Position numbers and translations under genes: made by a program. Under the pieces are notes generated by a model. The model saw only the letters and a list, made by a program, of their open reading frames with translations. It was not told the origin of the DNA and made no database searches. Shown piece by piece: positions 24,211 through 32,331 of a DNA stretch of 64,000 nucleotides. Position 1 is the stretch's first letter; each line of letters starts with the position of its first letter. Origin of the DNA: Glutamicibacter soli (GTDB taxonomy: Bacteria > Actinomycetota > Actinomycetes > Actinomycetales > Micrococcaceae); assembly GCF_003309065.1 (NCBI RefSeq), contig NZ_POAF01000004.1, positions 248,001 to 312,000 on the forward strand. Direction: 5' to 3'.

Positions 24211-24411
24211 CTTTGCGCGGAGCGGTTTTCGGATCGGCAACATACTGATTTCACGCTCGCGCAGGGCGGCCGGCATCCGGCCCCCGATCCACGCAGTTAA
24301 CTGCGTCGCGCAGGACGCTTGGCGATCCGCGCACTCCCGGGAAGGAAGCCCCGGGAACCACCGATGCACCGCGGGCGTACATCACTCACACCGCACAGAA
24401 AAGGAAGCGCC

Positions 24412-25878
24412 ATGGCGTCCTCCGGGCAGCATGCCTCACCGAAAACGGCCAAGTTCCCTGGCTACGCGAAAATTGTCAGCGTCCTGCTGGTCGCCGAATT
24501 CGTCGGCACCTTTGAATCAGCGATGATCTTCATCGCGCTGCCCAGCATGATGCACGAGTTCAACGTCGACGCAGCCGCCATCGGCTGGGCCGCGACGGCC
24601 TTCCTGCTGGTGGCCGCCGCCTCCGCCGCGGTCTGCGGACGACTGGGCGACATGTACGGGCGCAAGAAGCTGCTGGCGATCGTGCTGGCGATCTCCGTGG
24701 TCGGCTCGATTATCAGCTTCACCTTCGGTTCGCTGGAAGGCGTGATCCTGGGCCGTGCGCTGCAGGGCGTGGCCGGGGCGACGCTGCCGCTGTGCCTGGG
24801 CCTGGCCCGCCAGGAACTGCCCAAGGAAAGGGTGCCGAACGTGATCGCGCTGATCGCCGGGTCCTCGTTCCTGGCCGGCGCCGGCGGCAACCTGATTGCC
24901 GGCGTGCTGCTGCAACTGGGCAACTGGAAGGCGCTGTTCATCGTTTCCGGCGCCATGGGCCTGATCGCCGCGCTGATGGTCATCACCATGCTGAAGACCT
25001 CCCCGGTGGCCCGCGGCGAAGTCCGCGGCATCGACTACGTCGGCGGCCTGCTCTTCGCGCCGGCCGTGGCCCTGGTGCTCTACGGCCTGACCAACGCCAG
25101 CGCCTGGGGCGTATTCAGCGGACGGACCCTGGGCTTCGTGCTCGGCGGCCTGGCAGTGGCGGCCCTCTGGGTCGCGTGGGAGCTGCGCGTTTCCAACCCG
25201 ATGATCAACCTGCGCCTGCTCAAGGCCAACAAGATGGCCTTGACCCAGCTGTGCACCGCGGTGCTGGGCATCGGCCCGCTGGTGGCGGTGGGCATCCTGA
25301 CCCCGCTGATCCTGCTGGCCCCGGCCACCGACCCGGCCGGCCTGGGCGTCTCGCCTGCCGTGGGCGGCCTGATCATCTTCAGCGCCGCGACGCTCAGCTT
25401 CGTCGGCTCCCCGTTCAGCGGCAAGGTCGCCGCGGCCGTGGGCGCCAGGCGTGCGCTGCTGATCGGCATCGTGATCAGCTTTATTGGCTACTCGATGATG
25501 TTCTGGGCCGACAACAACCTGCTCACCTTCATCATCAACACCTACGTGATCTCCATCGGCGTCATGTTCTCCTACACCGCGTTCCCGAACCTGGTCGCCG
25601 AATCGGTGCCGCTGGAGAACACCAGCGAGGGCATGGGCATCAACACGGTGACCCGCACGATCTTCATGGCCGTGGGCACCACGGTGCTGACCGTCGCGCT
25701 GGCCTCCTCCACCGTGGAGGGAACCATGGTCTCCACCGAGTCAGCGTTCAACACCGCCTACATCATCATCTGCGCTTCCTGCGTGATCGGCTTCCTGCTG
25801 GCGCTACGCATCAAGGATGCGCCGCGCACCGACGCCGCGGATCCGCAGGATTCCACCCTGAGCGTCCAGGGACGCTAG
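24412..25878 (+). CDS. MFS transporter, DHA2-like, tandem copy 1
   Basis: 488 residues from the ATG at 24412 (AAGGAAG upstream). Many hydrophobic segments, probably 14. Motif A appears as G-R-L-G-D-M-Y-G-R-K-K after the second segment; the motif-C-like A-G-A-G-G-N-L-I-A-G lies in the fifth. Close paralogue of the next gene: both begin with V-G-T-F-E-S-A-M-I-F-I-A-L-P-S and share A-Y-T-A-F-P-N-L-V-A-E-S-V-P near the C-terminus. Proton-driven drug-exporter-type carrier; import of steroids or export of an intermediate is inference. Confidence 0.87.
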   Translation: MASSGQHASPKTAKFPGYAKIVSVLLVAEFVGTFESAMIFIALPSMMHEFNVDAAAIGWAATAFLLVAAASAAVCGRLGDMYGRKKLLAIVLAISVVGSIISFTFGSLEGVILGRALQGVAGATLPLCLGLARQELPKERVPNVIALIAGSSFLAGAGGNLIAGVLLQLGNWKALFIVSGAMGLIAALMVITMLKTSPVARGEVRGIDYVGGLLFAPAVALVLYGLTNASAWGVFSGRTLGFVLGGLAVAALWVAWELRVSNPMINLRLLKANKMALTQLCTAVLGIGPLVAVGILTPLILLAPATDPAGLGVSPAVGGLIIFSAATLSFVGSPFSGKVAAAVGARRALLIGIVISFIGYSMMFWADNNLLTFIINTYVISIGVMFSYTAFPNLVAESVPLENTSEGMGINTVTRTIFMAVGTTVLTVALASSTVEGTMVSTESAFNTAYIIICASCVIGFLLALRIKDAPRTDAADPQDSTLSVQGR

Positions 25879-25890
25879 GCCCCGCGCGCA

Positions 25891-25916
25891 GCGGGTCCGG
25901 CACCACCCGGACCCGC
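25891..25916 (+). terminator. Hairpin after MFS copy 1
   Basis: Perfect 10-bp stem (25891-25900 with 25907-25916), 6-base loop, no T run. May act as a terminator or as an intercistronic processing hairpin before the second MFS gene. Confidence 0.55.
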
Positions 25917-25925
25917 CATATTCCA

Positions 25926-25967
25926 CCCGCCCCGGCTTGCTCGACGCATCGAGCGGTCCGGGGCGGG
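25926..25967. repeat. Large stem-loop between the tandem MFS genes
   Basis: Outer 10-bp arms (25926-25935 and 25958-25967) enclose an inner GCTCGA/TCGAGC stem. With the preceding hairpin, two stable structures separate the paralogous genes. Confidence 0.7.
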
Positions 25968-26096
25968 GACCCGTCCGCCGGTGGCGCATCCCAAATCTCG
26001 CGCGCCGTTCCGGACTTTCTTTCAGTACGCATTACCCAGCGCCCGGTTCCCCGGGCGCTGTCGCAACCATGCACTGACAACAGCAAAGGAAACACG

Positions 26097-27575
26097 ATGG
26101 CGTCGTTTCTAGACAAACAACAGGCCGGGGCCACCCGGTCCAGCTATGCAAAGATCATCACCGTGCTGATCGCCACGGAACTGGTCGGCACCTTTGAATC
26201 CGCGATGATCTTCATCGCCCTGCCCAGCCTAATGGCCGAGTTCCAGACGGACGCGGCCACCGCCGGCTGGGCGGCCACCTCCTTCCTGCTCGTCGCCGCG
26301 GCCTCCGCCGCGATCTGCGGCCGCCTGGGAGACATCTACGGACGCAAGAAGATGCTGGTGATCGTGCTGTGCATCTCGGTGGTCGGCTCGATCATCAGCT
26401 TCACGGCAGGCTCCATCATCGGGGTCATCATCGGCCGCGCATTCCAGGGCGCGGCGGGCGCAACGCTGCCGCTGGGCCTGGGCATCGCCCGTGCGGGCAT
26501 CGAGAAGGACAAGGTCCCCGGTGCCATCGCGCTGGTCGCCGCGGTATCCTTCATCGCCGGCGCCGGCGGCAGCCTGGTGGCCGGCGTGCTGCTGGACCTG
26601 GGCAACTGGCACGGCCTGTTCATGGTCTCCGGCATCCTGGGCCTGATCGCAGCGGTCATGGCCATGACCATGCTTGACCGTTCCACCGGACTGAGCAAGG
26701 ACGACCGGAGGATCGACTACATCGGAGGCTTGCTCTTCGCCCCGGCCGTGGCACTGGTGCTCTATGGCGTTTCGAACGCGGCCGCCTGGGGCATCACCAG
26801 CGCCCGCACCTTGCAGTTCGTGCTCGGCGGCCTGGCCCTCGCCGCGATCTGGATCTGGTGGGAACTGCGGGTCCAGAACCCGATGATCAACCTGCGCCTG
26901 CTGAAGACCAACAAGATGGCGTTGACCCAGCTGGCCACCGCGATCCTGAGCGTGGGCCCGCTGGTCGCCGCGCAGATCATCGGCCCGATGATCATGCTCT
27001 CCCCGGCCGGTTTCGGCGTGGGCCTGGGTCTGTCGCCGACCATGGGCGGACTGGTCATCTTCGGCGCCGCGTCCGTGGCGTTCATCTGCTCGCCGATCAG
27101 CGGGAAGATCGCCGCGAAGGTGGGTGCCCGCCGTTCGCTGCTGATCGGCGTGGTCATCTGCGTGATCGGCTACGGGGCGCTGTTCTGGGCGCAGTACAGC
27201 GTGCTGAGCTACATTATCGCGATCAACGTGGTGTTCATCGGCACCATGTTCGCCTACACCGCGTTCCCGAACCTGGTCGCCGAGTCGGTGCCGGTGGAGA
27301 ACACCAGCGAGGGCATGGGCATCAACACGGTCACCCGAACCATCTTCATGGGCGTGGGCACGACCGTGACCACCATGGCGCTGGCCTCCTCCACCGTGGA
27401 GGGCGTTGGCGTTCCGTCGGAATCCGCCTACACGCTGACCTACACGATCGTCCTGGCCACCAGCCTGATCGGCTTCGTGGTTTCCTGGCTGATCCGCGAC
27501 CGGAAGAACGGGAAGCGTGCCGCCGGCACTGCTGCCGCCGGTAACGAGGATCTGGTCGGAGCCGTCGAAAGCTAA
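26097..27575 (+). CDS. MFS transporter, DHA2-like, tandem copy 2
   Basis: 492 residues from the ATG at 26097 with AAAGGA six bases upstream; the open frame further upstream is only the antisense-free shadow of copy 1. Same architecture and signature segments as copy 1 (G-R-L-G-D-I-Y-G-R-K-K; A-G-A-G-G-S-L-V-A-G; A-Y-T-A-F-P-N-L-V-A-E-S-V-P). The pair clearly arose by duplication; the loops and C-termini differ. Probably the two carry related substrates, or have split import and export roles. Confidence 0.87.
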   Translation: MASFLDKQQAGATRSSYAKIITVLIATELVGTFESAMIFIALPSLMAEFQTDAATAGWAATSFLLVAAASAAICGRLGDIYGRKKMLVIVLCISVVGSIISFTAGSIIGVIIGRAFQGAAGATLPLGLGIARAGIEKDKVPGAIALVAAVSFIAGAGGSLVAGVLLDLGNWHGLFMVSGILGLIAAVMAMTMLDRSTGLSKDDRRIDYIGGLLFAPAVALVLYGVSNAAAWGITSARTLQFVLGGLALAAIWIWWELRVQNPMINLRLLKTNKMALTQLATAILSVGPLVAAQIIGPMIMLSPAGFGVGLGLSPTMGGLVIFGAASVAFICSPISGKIAAKVGARRSLLIGVVICVIGYGALFWAQYSVLSYIIAINVVFIGTMFAYTAFPNLVAESVPVENTSEGMGINTVTRTIFMGVGTTVTTMALASSTVEGVGVPSESAYTLTYTIVLATSLIGFVVSWLIRDRKNGKRAAGTAAAGNEDLVGAVES

Positions 27576-27603
27576 GCCCAGCGGGCAGCAGGCAACACAG
27601 GCA

Positions 27604-27649
27604 AGAGGCCGGGGAGGGACCCAGTAATCGGTGTCCCTCCCCGGCCTCT
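27604..27649. terminator. Bidirectional terminator between MFS copy 2 and thiolase
   Basis: Perfect 17-bp stem (27604-27620 with 27633-27649) between convergent genes. Confidence 0.85.
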
Positions 27650-27675
27650 GTGCCGTGCGCGGGGTGCGGCGCGGA

Positions 27676-28860
27676 TCAGGCGCCGGTGCGCTTGATCAGC
27701 GCGGCCAGCGCCTGGCCGCCGCCGATGCACATGGTGACCACCGCGTGGTCCAGGTCCCGGCGCACTAGGTCCTTGGCCGCGCGCAGTAGCAGGATGGCGC
27801 CGGTGGCGCCGATCGGATGGCCCAGGGCAATGGCGCCGCCGTAGGGGTTCACGCGTGCAGGATCCAGCTTCGCGTCCCGGATGACTGCCAGCGCCTGCGC
27901 GGCGAAGGCCTCATTGACCTCGAAGGTGTCGATGTCCTGCGGGGACAGGCCGGTTTCGGCGAAGAGCTTGTGCAGGGCCAGCGTCGGGGCGTAGCCCATG
28001 TAGGCAGGATCCAGCGCGGCGGTGGTGACATGCTCCAAGGTGGCCAGCGAGCCCAGGCCGAGCTCCTGCACGGTCTGCTGCCTGGCCAGCAGCACCGCGG
28101 CGGCGCCGTCGTTGATGCCCGAGGCGTTGCCTGCGGTCACGCTGCCACCGGCCCGGAAGGCGGGCTTCAGCAAAGACAGGCTTTCGGCGGTGGTGTCCGG
28201 GCGCGGGTGCTCGTCGACGCTCACCGTGGCCGGCTTGCGCCCGCCGGTGGTCACCGCGGTAATCTCCTCGGCGAAGGCGGCCAAGGCTTCGGCGGTGCCC
28301 GAGCGGCGTTGGCTTTCGGCGGCGAATTCGTCCTGCTGCTCGCGGCTGATGCCGTACTTGTCCGCCACGTTTTCAGCGGTGACGCCCATGTGCTGCTCGG
28401 AGAACGGGTCGGTGAGCATGGCTACCGTGCCATCCAGCACGGTGCGGTTGCCCAGCCGGGAGTTGCCGCGGGAGTCGTAGTCCAGGAACGGCATGCGGGA
28501 CATGGATTCGGCGCCGCCGGCGAGGATGAATTGCGAGCCGCCCCAGGCCAGCTGCTGGGCACCGGACCAGATGGCCTGCAGCCCGCTGCCGCACAGGCGG
28601 TTGACGGTGAACGCGGGAGTGGATTCGGGCAGCCCCGCGCCGAGGGCCACTCGCCGGGCAAGATACGCGTCCGGGCCGACCTGGCCCACGCAGCCCATGA
28701 TGACCTCGTCGACCTGTTCCGGGGCGACCGAACTGCGGGACAGCGCCTCGCGCGCGGCAATCTGGCCCAGCTCATGGGCCGGCACCGAATTCAGGCTCCC
28801 GCCGTAGCGGCCTACGGGGGTGCGTGCGCCGTCGAGAATGGCGATCTTTTCTGTAGACAA
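27676..28860 (-). CDS. Acetyl-CoA C-acyltransferase (thiolase)
   Basis: 394 residues, normal length for a thiolase. Nucleophile Cys90 in N-R-L-C-G-S-G, His348 in A-L-G-H-P-I-G-A-T-G, and Cys378 in C-I-G-G-G-Q are all present. Degradative or biosynthetic acetyl-CoA acetyltransferase; one of three thiolases in the window and distinct from FadA6. Its divergent promoter region with the EthD-like gene holds a TCCCG-N5-CGGGA site, so it belongs with the ring A/B-type regulon. It could finish breakdown of acyl-CoA derived from ring A or the side chain. Confidence 0.92.
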   Translation of the reverse strand: MSTEKIAILDGARTPVGRYGGSLNSVPAHELGQIAAREALSRSSVAPEQVDEVIMGCVGQVGPDAYLARRVALGAGLPESTPAFTVNRLCGSGLQAIWSGAQQLAWGGSQFILAGGAESMSRMPFLDYDSRGNSRLGNRTVLDGTVAMLTDPFSEQHMGVTAENVADKYGISREQQDEFAAESQRRSGTAEALAAFAEEITAVTTGGRKPATVSVDEHPRPDTTAESLSLLKPAFRAGGSVTAGNASGINDGAAAVLLARQQTVQELGLGSLATLEHVTTAALDPAYMGYAPTLALHKLFAETGLSPQDIDTFEVNEAFAAQALAVIRDAKLDPARVNPYGGAIALGHPIGATGAILLLRAAKDLVRRDLDHAVVTMCIGGGQALAALIKRTGA

Positions 28861-28956
28861 GTCGGCTTCCTTAGATCCTGGTAGTTAATGCAGGCCCACG
28901 GCCATGCCACATGCCTGCCACGTTACAAAAAAGTCCTAGTGGCGGGCCTGAGATGA

Positions 28957-28971
28957 TCCCGTTCTCCGGGA
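28957..28971. promoter_or_regulatory. TCCCG-N5-CGGGA inverted repeat, thiolase / EthD-like region
   Basis: TCCCG-TTCTC-CGGGA, extended to GATCCCG...CGGGATC (7-bp arms). 97 bases from the thiolase start and 100 from the EthD-like start. Confidence 0.7.
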
Positions 28972-29070
28972 TCCTTCCGGCGCGGCCCGCCGCCGTTGCG
29001 CGAGCATGGAGGGCGGGGACCCTCACCGGGTCCGCGCGGCGACCCGGAAGCTTCCGGAGCAAGGATTTTC

Positions 29071-29838
29071 ATGTTCTCCGATTTGGCGTTCTTCTCCTTC
29101 GTCCAGCTGGACGATGCTTCGCTGCATGGCGCGTACAACCGCTGGCACCAGCTGGATCACCGCCCCGAGAACCTCGCCTTGCCCGGCGTGGCCTGGGGAG
29201 ACCGTTGGGCCCGGGTCCGTGAAGAGGATCCGGCGCATGCCGCCGACTCGGCGTTCGCGGACACCGATTTCGTGGCGATGTACTGGTTCCGGGATCCAGT
29301 GGAGCACAGCGTCGATGCCTGGGACCGCCTGGGCGAAGCGTCATTCCAGTGGGGTCGCGGGCCCATCATTCCCGGGGTCGAACGCAAGCTGCTGGCGTTC
29401 TTCCGCCCGGTCAAGGGCTACTCCGCGCCGCACGCACTGGTCAGCCCCGACGTGCTGCCGTTCCGCCCGAACCAGGGCCTGCACATCACGCTCACCCGCT
29501 ACCCGGAACCGCACGGTCTGGACGCACACGACAGCTTCCGTTGGGAAGACACCGAGCTGATGCCGGAACTGCTGAAAGTCCCAGGGGTCGCCGGAGGCTG
29601 GACCTTCTCCTTCAGCCACGCGCAGAAGCACAGCACGCTGCCTTTCGCGGACACCGTCAGCCACCGGCCGAGCGAACTGCGGATCCGATTGCTGTACGTG
29701 GACGGGGAACCGGAGAGCACCGGTGCAGCGATCCGCGGCACCGAACAGCAACTTGCCGCCGAACCCTCGGCGCCAAAGGCCGGAGAAGTCCTCTTCTCCT
29801 CGACACTGAGCACAATCGTTCCTTGGAGGGACTGGTGA
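29071..29838 (+). CDS. EthD/Dabb-like hypothetical protein
   Basis: 255 residues from the ATG at 29071 with AAGGA six bases upstream. The stretch Y-N-R-W-H-Q-L-D-H-R-P-E-N-L-A-L-P-G-V (about 22-40) resembles the Y-N-R-W-Y-x-E-V-H-L-x-x-x-L-A-V-P-G-V signature of EthD/dimeric ferredoxin-like proteins. A second half with S-F-S-H-A-Q-K-H (about 174-181) may repeat the fold. No signal peptide. Coupled to the SnoaL-like gene by a four-base overlap (GTGA). Function unknown, but its position opposite a thiolase with a shared TCCCG site suggests a steroid-related enzyme or binding protein. Confidence 0.75.
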   Translation: MFSDLAFFSFVQLDDASLHGAYNRWHQLDHRPENLALPGVAWGDRWARVREEDPAHAADSAFADTDFVAMYWFRDPVEHSVDAWDRLGEASFQWGRGPIIPGVERKLLAFFRPVKGYSAPHALVSPDVLPFRPNQGLHITLTRYPEPHGLDAHDSFRWEDTELMPELLKVPGVAGGWTFSFSHAQKHSTLPFADTVSHRPSELRIRLLYVDGEPESTGAAIRGTEQQLAAEPSAPKAGEVLFSSTLSTIVPWRDW

Positions 29839-30281
29839 AAAACATTGAAGAGCGCCTGCAGGCGCTGGAAGACCGGGCTGAAATCCTGGACCTGATTGCA
29901 AGCTACGGACCCTTCGCCGACTCCGGCAACGGGCAGGCCATCGAGCGGCTCTGGGCCGAGGGCGGGACCTACTCCTTCGACACCACCACGCTGCAGTACG
30001 AAGACCTTGCGGGGCTGGTCGAATTCGACACCCACAAGGACTTCATGGCCGCCGGGTGCGCGCACGTCGGCACTGCCCCTTCGCTGCGCATCGATGGGGA
30101 CACCGCGGTGGCCACCAACCATTCGCTGGTTTTCGCCCGCCGCGGCGAGCCTTGGACCGCCGAGCGAGTCAGCGCCAACCGCTGGGAGCTCACCCGCACC
30201 ACCGAGGGCTGGAAGGTATCCAAACGCGAGAACCGCCTGCTGACCGGCAGCGAATGGGCGCGGCAGCTGTTCAGCAACTAA
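29835..30281 (+). CDS. SnoaL-like (NTF2-fold) protein
   Basis: 148 residues from the GTG at 29835, with GGAGGGA five bases upstream and a GTGA overlap with the previous stop. N-terminal helix E-D-R-A-E-I-L-D-L-I-A-S-Y-G-x-F-A-D (14-31) is characteristic of the SnoaL_4/scytalone-dehydratase-like NTF2 fold, followed by the curved sheet with H-V-G-T-A-P-S-L-R-I-D-G-D-T-A. This fold includes ketosteroid isomerases and dehydratases. I cannot assign the catalytic residues. Likely works with the EthD-like protein. Confidence 0.8.
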   Translation: MKNIEERLQALEDRAEILDLIASYGPFADSGNGQAIERLWAEGGTYSFDTTTLQYEDLAGLVEFDTHKDFMAAGCAHVGTAPSLRIDGDTAVATNHSLVFARRGEPWTAERVSANRWELTRTTEGWKVSKRENRLLTGSEWARQLFSN

Positions 30282-30738
30282 TGGTGCGCCTCGGGCTCTA
30301 TCGTGGAATAAGGGGCACGACACGGGACGTCACTCGACTTTAGCCGATGGAACACTCGGCGAACTCAAGGTCCTCGACGAGAAGAACAGTGATGCCTTAA
30401 ATAGCAGCATCGAGTGACTTGGAAACTGGAAATCGGTGTATGCGAGTTGAGTTAGCCGAGACCGAACGAGCCTATAAAGTCTTTGGGAAATTCGGCCAGT
30501 AACGGCGCGTGACCGAACTATCAAGGCGAGCCACTGTTTGGGCCTGTCTCTGTGGATGCAATACTTCGCCTTAGCGTCAAAGTCTGAAACTGCGATGGGG
30601 CGGGTAATCGAAATAACGTGAACGAAGTGGAGACCCCCTCGGCGGCCTGCCTTGACTCGGTGAGCCTGCTTTAACGCAGAAAATCGGTGATCGAGAGTTT
30701 CGCAAGAACCTCCCAACCACCGATTACTCGTGTACGAG
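30282..30738. other. 457-base stretch without a recognisable gene
   Basis: An open frame at 30330-30716 on the minus strand is Ser/Arg-rich, lacks a ribosome site and resembles nothing known. No promoter motif or strong hairpin was recognised. G+C is lower than in the steroid genes on the left. Confidence 0.5.
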
Positions 30739-31104
30739 CTAGCTTAGGGACTTCGCTACCCCTGCCTTCCCGTGCACTATGGCCAAAGCTACCCATAACA
30801 GCACTGGGACGACGGCGATTGTTGCCACGATTGCAAAGGGCAATTCGGTACTCGCAGTCAGGACGAATGCGGTACCTAACACTGAGAACACACTAGCCAT
30901 TATTCCGACAATGAATCCTGCTTTCCCGGCTTCTCGGCTCACCTCAGCTACAGCCGTAACACCTGCAATGACAGCAGCGAGGGCCGAGAGTAAGGAAACC
31001 CCGGTCAAACCATTCGCTCCGGTGAAAATTGATCCGACGGTGAAACATGCCGCCACCGTAATTTTCAGGCTTGTGGACATCCTGAACATTCCTTCATTTT
31101 GCAT
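30739..31104 (-). CDS. Small membrane protein (possible immunity protein)
   Basis: 121 residues from the ATG at 31104, which has AAGGTG seven bases upstream; the ATG at 31080 is an alternative. Four hydrophobic segments (about residues 18-38, 40-58, 66-88 and 92-114) with short loops and a Lys-containing C-terminus. It follows the secreted protein gene by 27 bases on the same strand. The size and topology resemble bacteriocin immunity proteins, but there is no family motif; this is inference from context only. Confidence 0.65.
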   Translation of the reverse strand: MQNEGMFRMSTSLKITVAACFTVGSIFTGANGLTGVSLLSALAAVIAGVTAVAEVSREAGKAGFIVGIMASVFSVLGTAFVLTASTELPFAIVATIAVVPVLLWVALAIVHGKAGVAKSLS

Positions 31105-31131
31105 TGAGATCACCTTCTGAAAGAGAACGGA

Positions 31132-31692
31132 TTACTTAGCCCAAGGTGTCGCGCACCAAGCGCCAGCTGCTGCGAGCGAGGCGGCTAGGCCTACAACTCC
31201 GCCCTTAACAGCCTGCTTGCCCAAGAACTTCACCATAGTTTGAGCCGCCTTATTCCAATCCTTGCGATTGATGTATCCCAGGATCGTTCCTTCAGAAGCG
31301 CCGAAGAGGGCCCCGAACCCGGTGAAGTTCAAGACGCACTGACCGTAGCTTGCCGTCGATGCTACTGGAAGATTTCCGGTATGAGTTTGTGGCACCTGGG
31401 CACGGAACTGGGCAATAATCTGTTGGCCTTCGGCCTCGCCAAAGTGCCCGATGATGCTCTGTTCATCTACACGGAACGACCCATCTTCGTTCTGGGTGAT
31501 TCCATGGGTGAATAGGGCGTCAAGGTCCTTAGCCAATTTTTCCACTTCGGCATCCGACACCGATGCTTCAGCAAGTTTTGTACCTGCTGGATGGACCTGG
31601 GTGGGCGTTGACGCTGACGCGGGAAGTGCGGTGAAGGTCAAGCCGCAAGCCAGGAAGGCAGCAATAGAAGCGTTCACAAGCTTATTCTTCAT
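31132..31692 (-). CDS. Secreted protein, possible bacteriocin-like precursor
   Basis: 186 residues. A Sec signal peptide (M-K-N-K-L..., hydrophobic 8-22, cleavage after A-S-A, about residue 27) is followed by an acidic, Gln-rich region (40-110). The C-terminal 70 residues are Gly/Ala-rich and amphipathic with two Cys (G-Q-C-V-L-N-F-T-G-F-G-A and A-W-C-A-T-P-W-A-K) that could form a disulphide. This layout, leader plus acidic propart plus hydrophobic cationic core, is that of circular or class II bacteriocin precursors in Gram-positive bacteria. No family is recognised. AGAA-type ribosome site is weak. Confidence 0.65.
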   Translation of the reverse strand: MKNKLVNASIAAFLACGLTFTALPASASTPTQVHPAGTKLAEASVSDAEVEKLAKDLDALFTHGITQNEDGSFRVDEQSIIGHFGEAEGQQIIAQFRAQVPQTHTGNLPVASTASYGQCVLNFTGFGALFGASEGTILGYINRKDWNKAAQTMVKFLGKQAVKGGVVGLAASLAAAGAWCATPWAK

Positions 31693-31766
31693 TCTTTGTT
31701 CTCCAAATGAGCGTGAACTACCCCAACTGGTCTCTGGGGTATCTGCACTTAAACCGTATCTAACTC

Positions 31767-31789
31767 ATTTGGCTTAAGCTAGGCCAAAT
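31767..31789. promoter_or_regulatory. Inverted repeat ATTTGGC-N9-GCCAAAT
   Basis: Perfect 7-bp arms, 75 bases upstream of the secreted-protein ATG. Operator-like. Confidence 0.5.
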
Positions 31790-31812
31790 CAAAGGTGCTA
31801 TTGTTAACAGTC

Positions 31813-31830
31813 ATCCTACTTAAGTAGGAT
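31813..31830. promoter_or_regulatory. Perfect 18-base palindrome
   Basis: ATCCTACTTAAGTAGGAT, self-complementary over its full length, 24 bases beyond the previous inverted repeat. Candidate regulator site for the secreted-protein operon. Confidence 0.5.
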
Positions 31831-32282
31831 GGTGGCATCTTTGAAAATGTGTTATGAAACGTCCATCCATGTCCACTCTTGCAGCCCTAGCTGCGGCTCT
31901 TATCTCTGTATGTCGGACGTTCAGGAACGTCGACAAGTACGCCAGCGAACGGCTTCGTATCGGCGCTGAAACCGACTCCGTTGACCTACATTTGACCTGC
32001 CCGCTCCGTGCCTCCTCATGTTCGCTTGGAATTGTCGCTCCAATACCCATCTCCTGCTTGAGCCTGTGTTAGTGGCTTAATCCAGAACGCGCCAACAAAT
32101 GTCCGATTACGTTTCCTGTCGGTTTCAGGCTCTAGTGGGCGCTGCCAACGGAGCGCTGCTTCAATGATGAATTCTCGCTGCAAGTTCCAATGCTGGGCCG
32201 AATCGCGCTAGGGACACCGTGAACCATCGTCTCGAGGTCTGATTTGCCAGGGCAGTCAACGACGGGCATTCGTATTAAGCAG

Positions 32283-32312
32283 GTGATGCTTCTGGTTTTC
32301 CAGGAGCATCAC
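32283..32312 (-). terminator. Probable terminator of the OYE gene
   Basis: GTGATGCT/AGCATCAC arms with an inner CTGG/CCAG stem around TTTT, 20 bases after the stop at 32332. Confidence 0.6.
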
Positions 32313-32331
32313 AAGTATTAGCCGAGTTTCG

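Larger units (their letters stand above)
31693..32331. other. 639-base intergenic stretch with two palindromes
   Basis: No convincing gene. Short frames at 31854-32072 (plus) and 31820-32050 (minus) lack ribosome sites and family features. The promoter of the secreted-protein operon should lie at about 31700-31830, where two palindromes occur. Relatively AT-rich. Confidence 0.5.

Noticed and set aside
24792-26096. Apparent 927-residue fusion protein ending in MFS copy 2
   Set aside because: The upstream part is another frame of MFS copy 1; a proper AAAGGA-ATG start for copy 2 exists at 26097.
30330-30716. 128-residue minus-strand frame
   Set aside because: No ribosome site, Ser/Arg-rich and without domain character.
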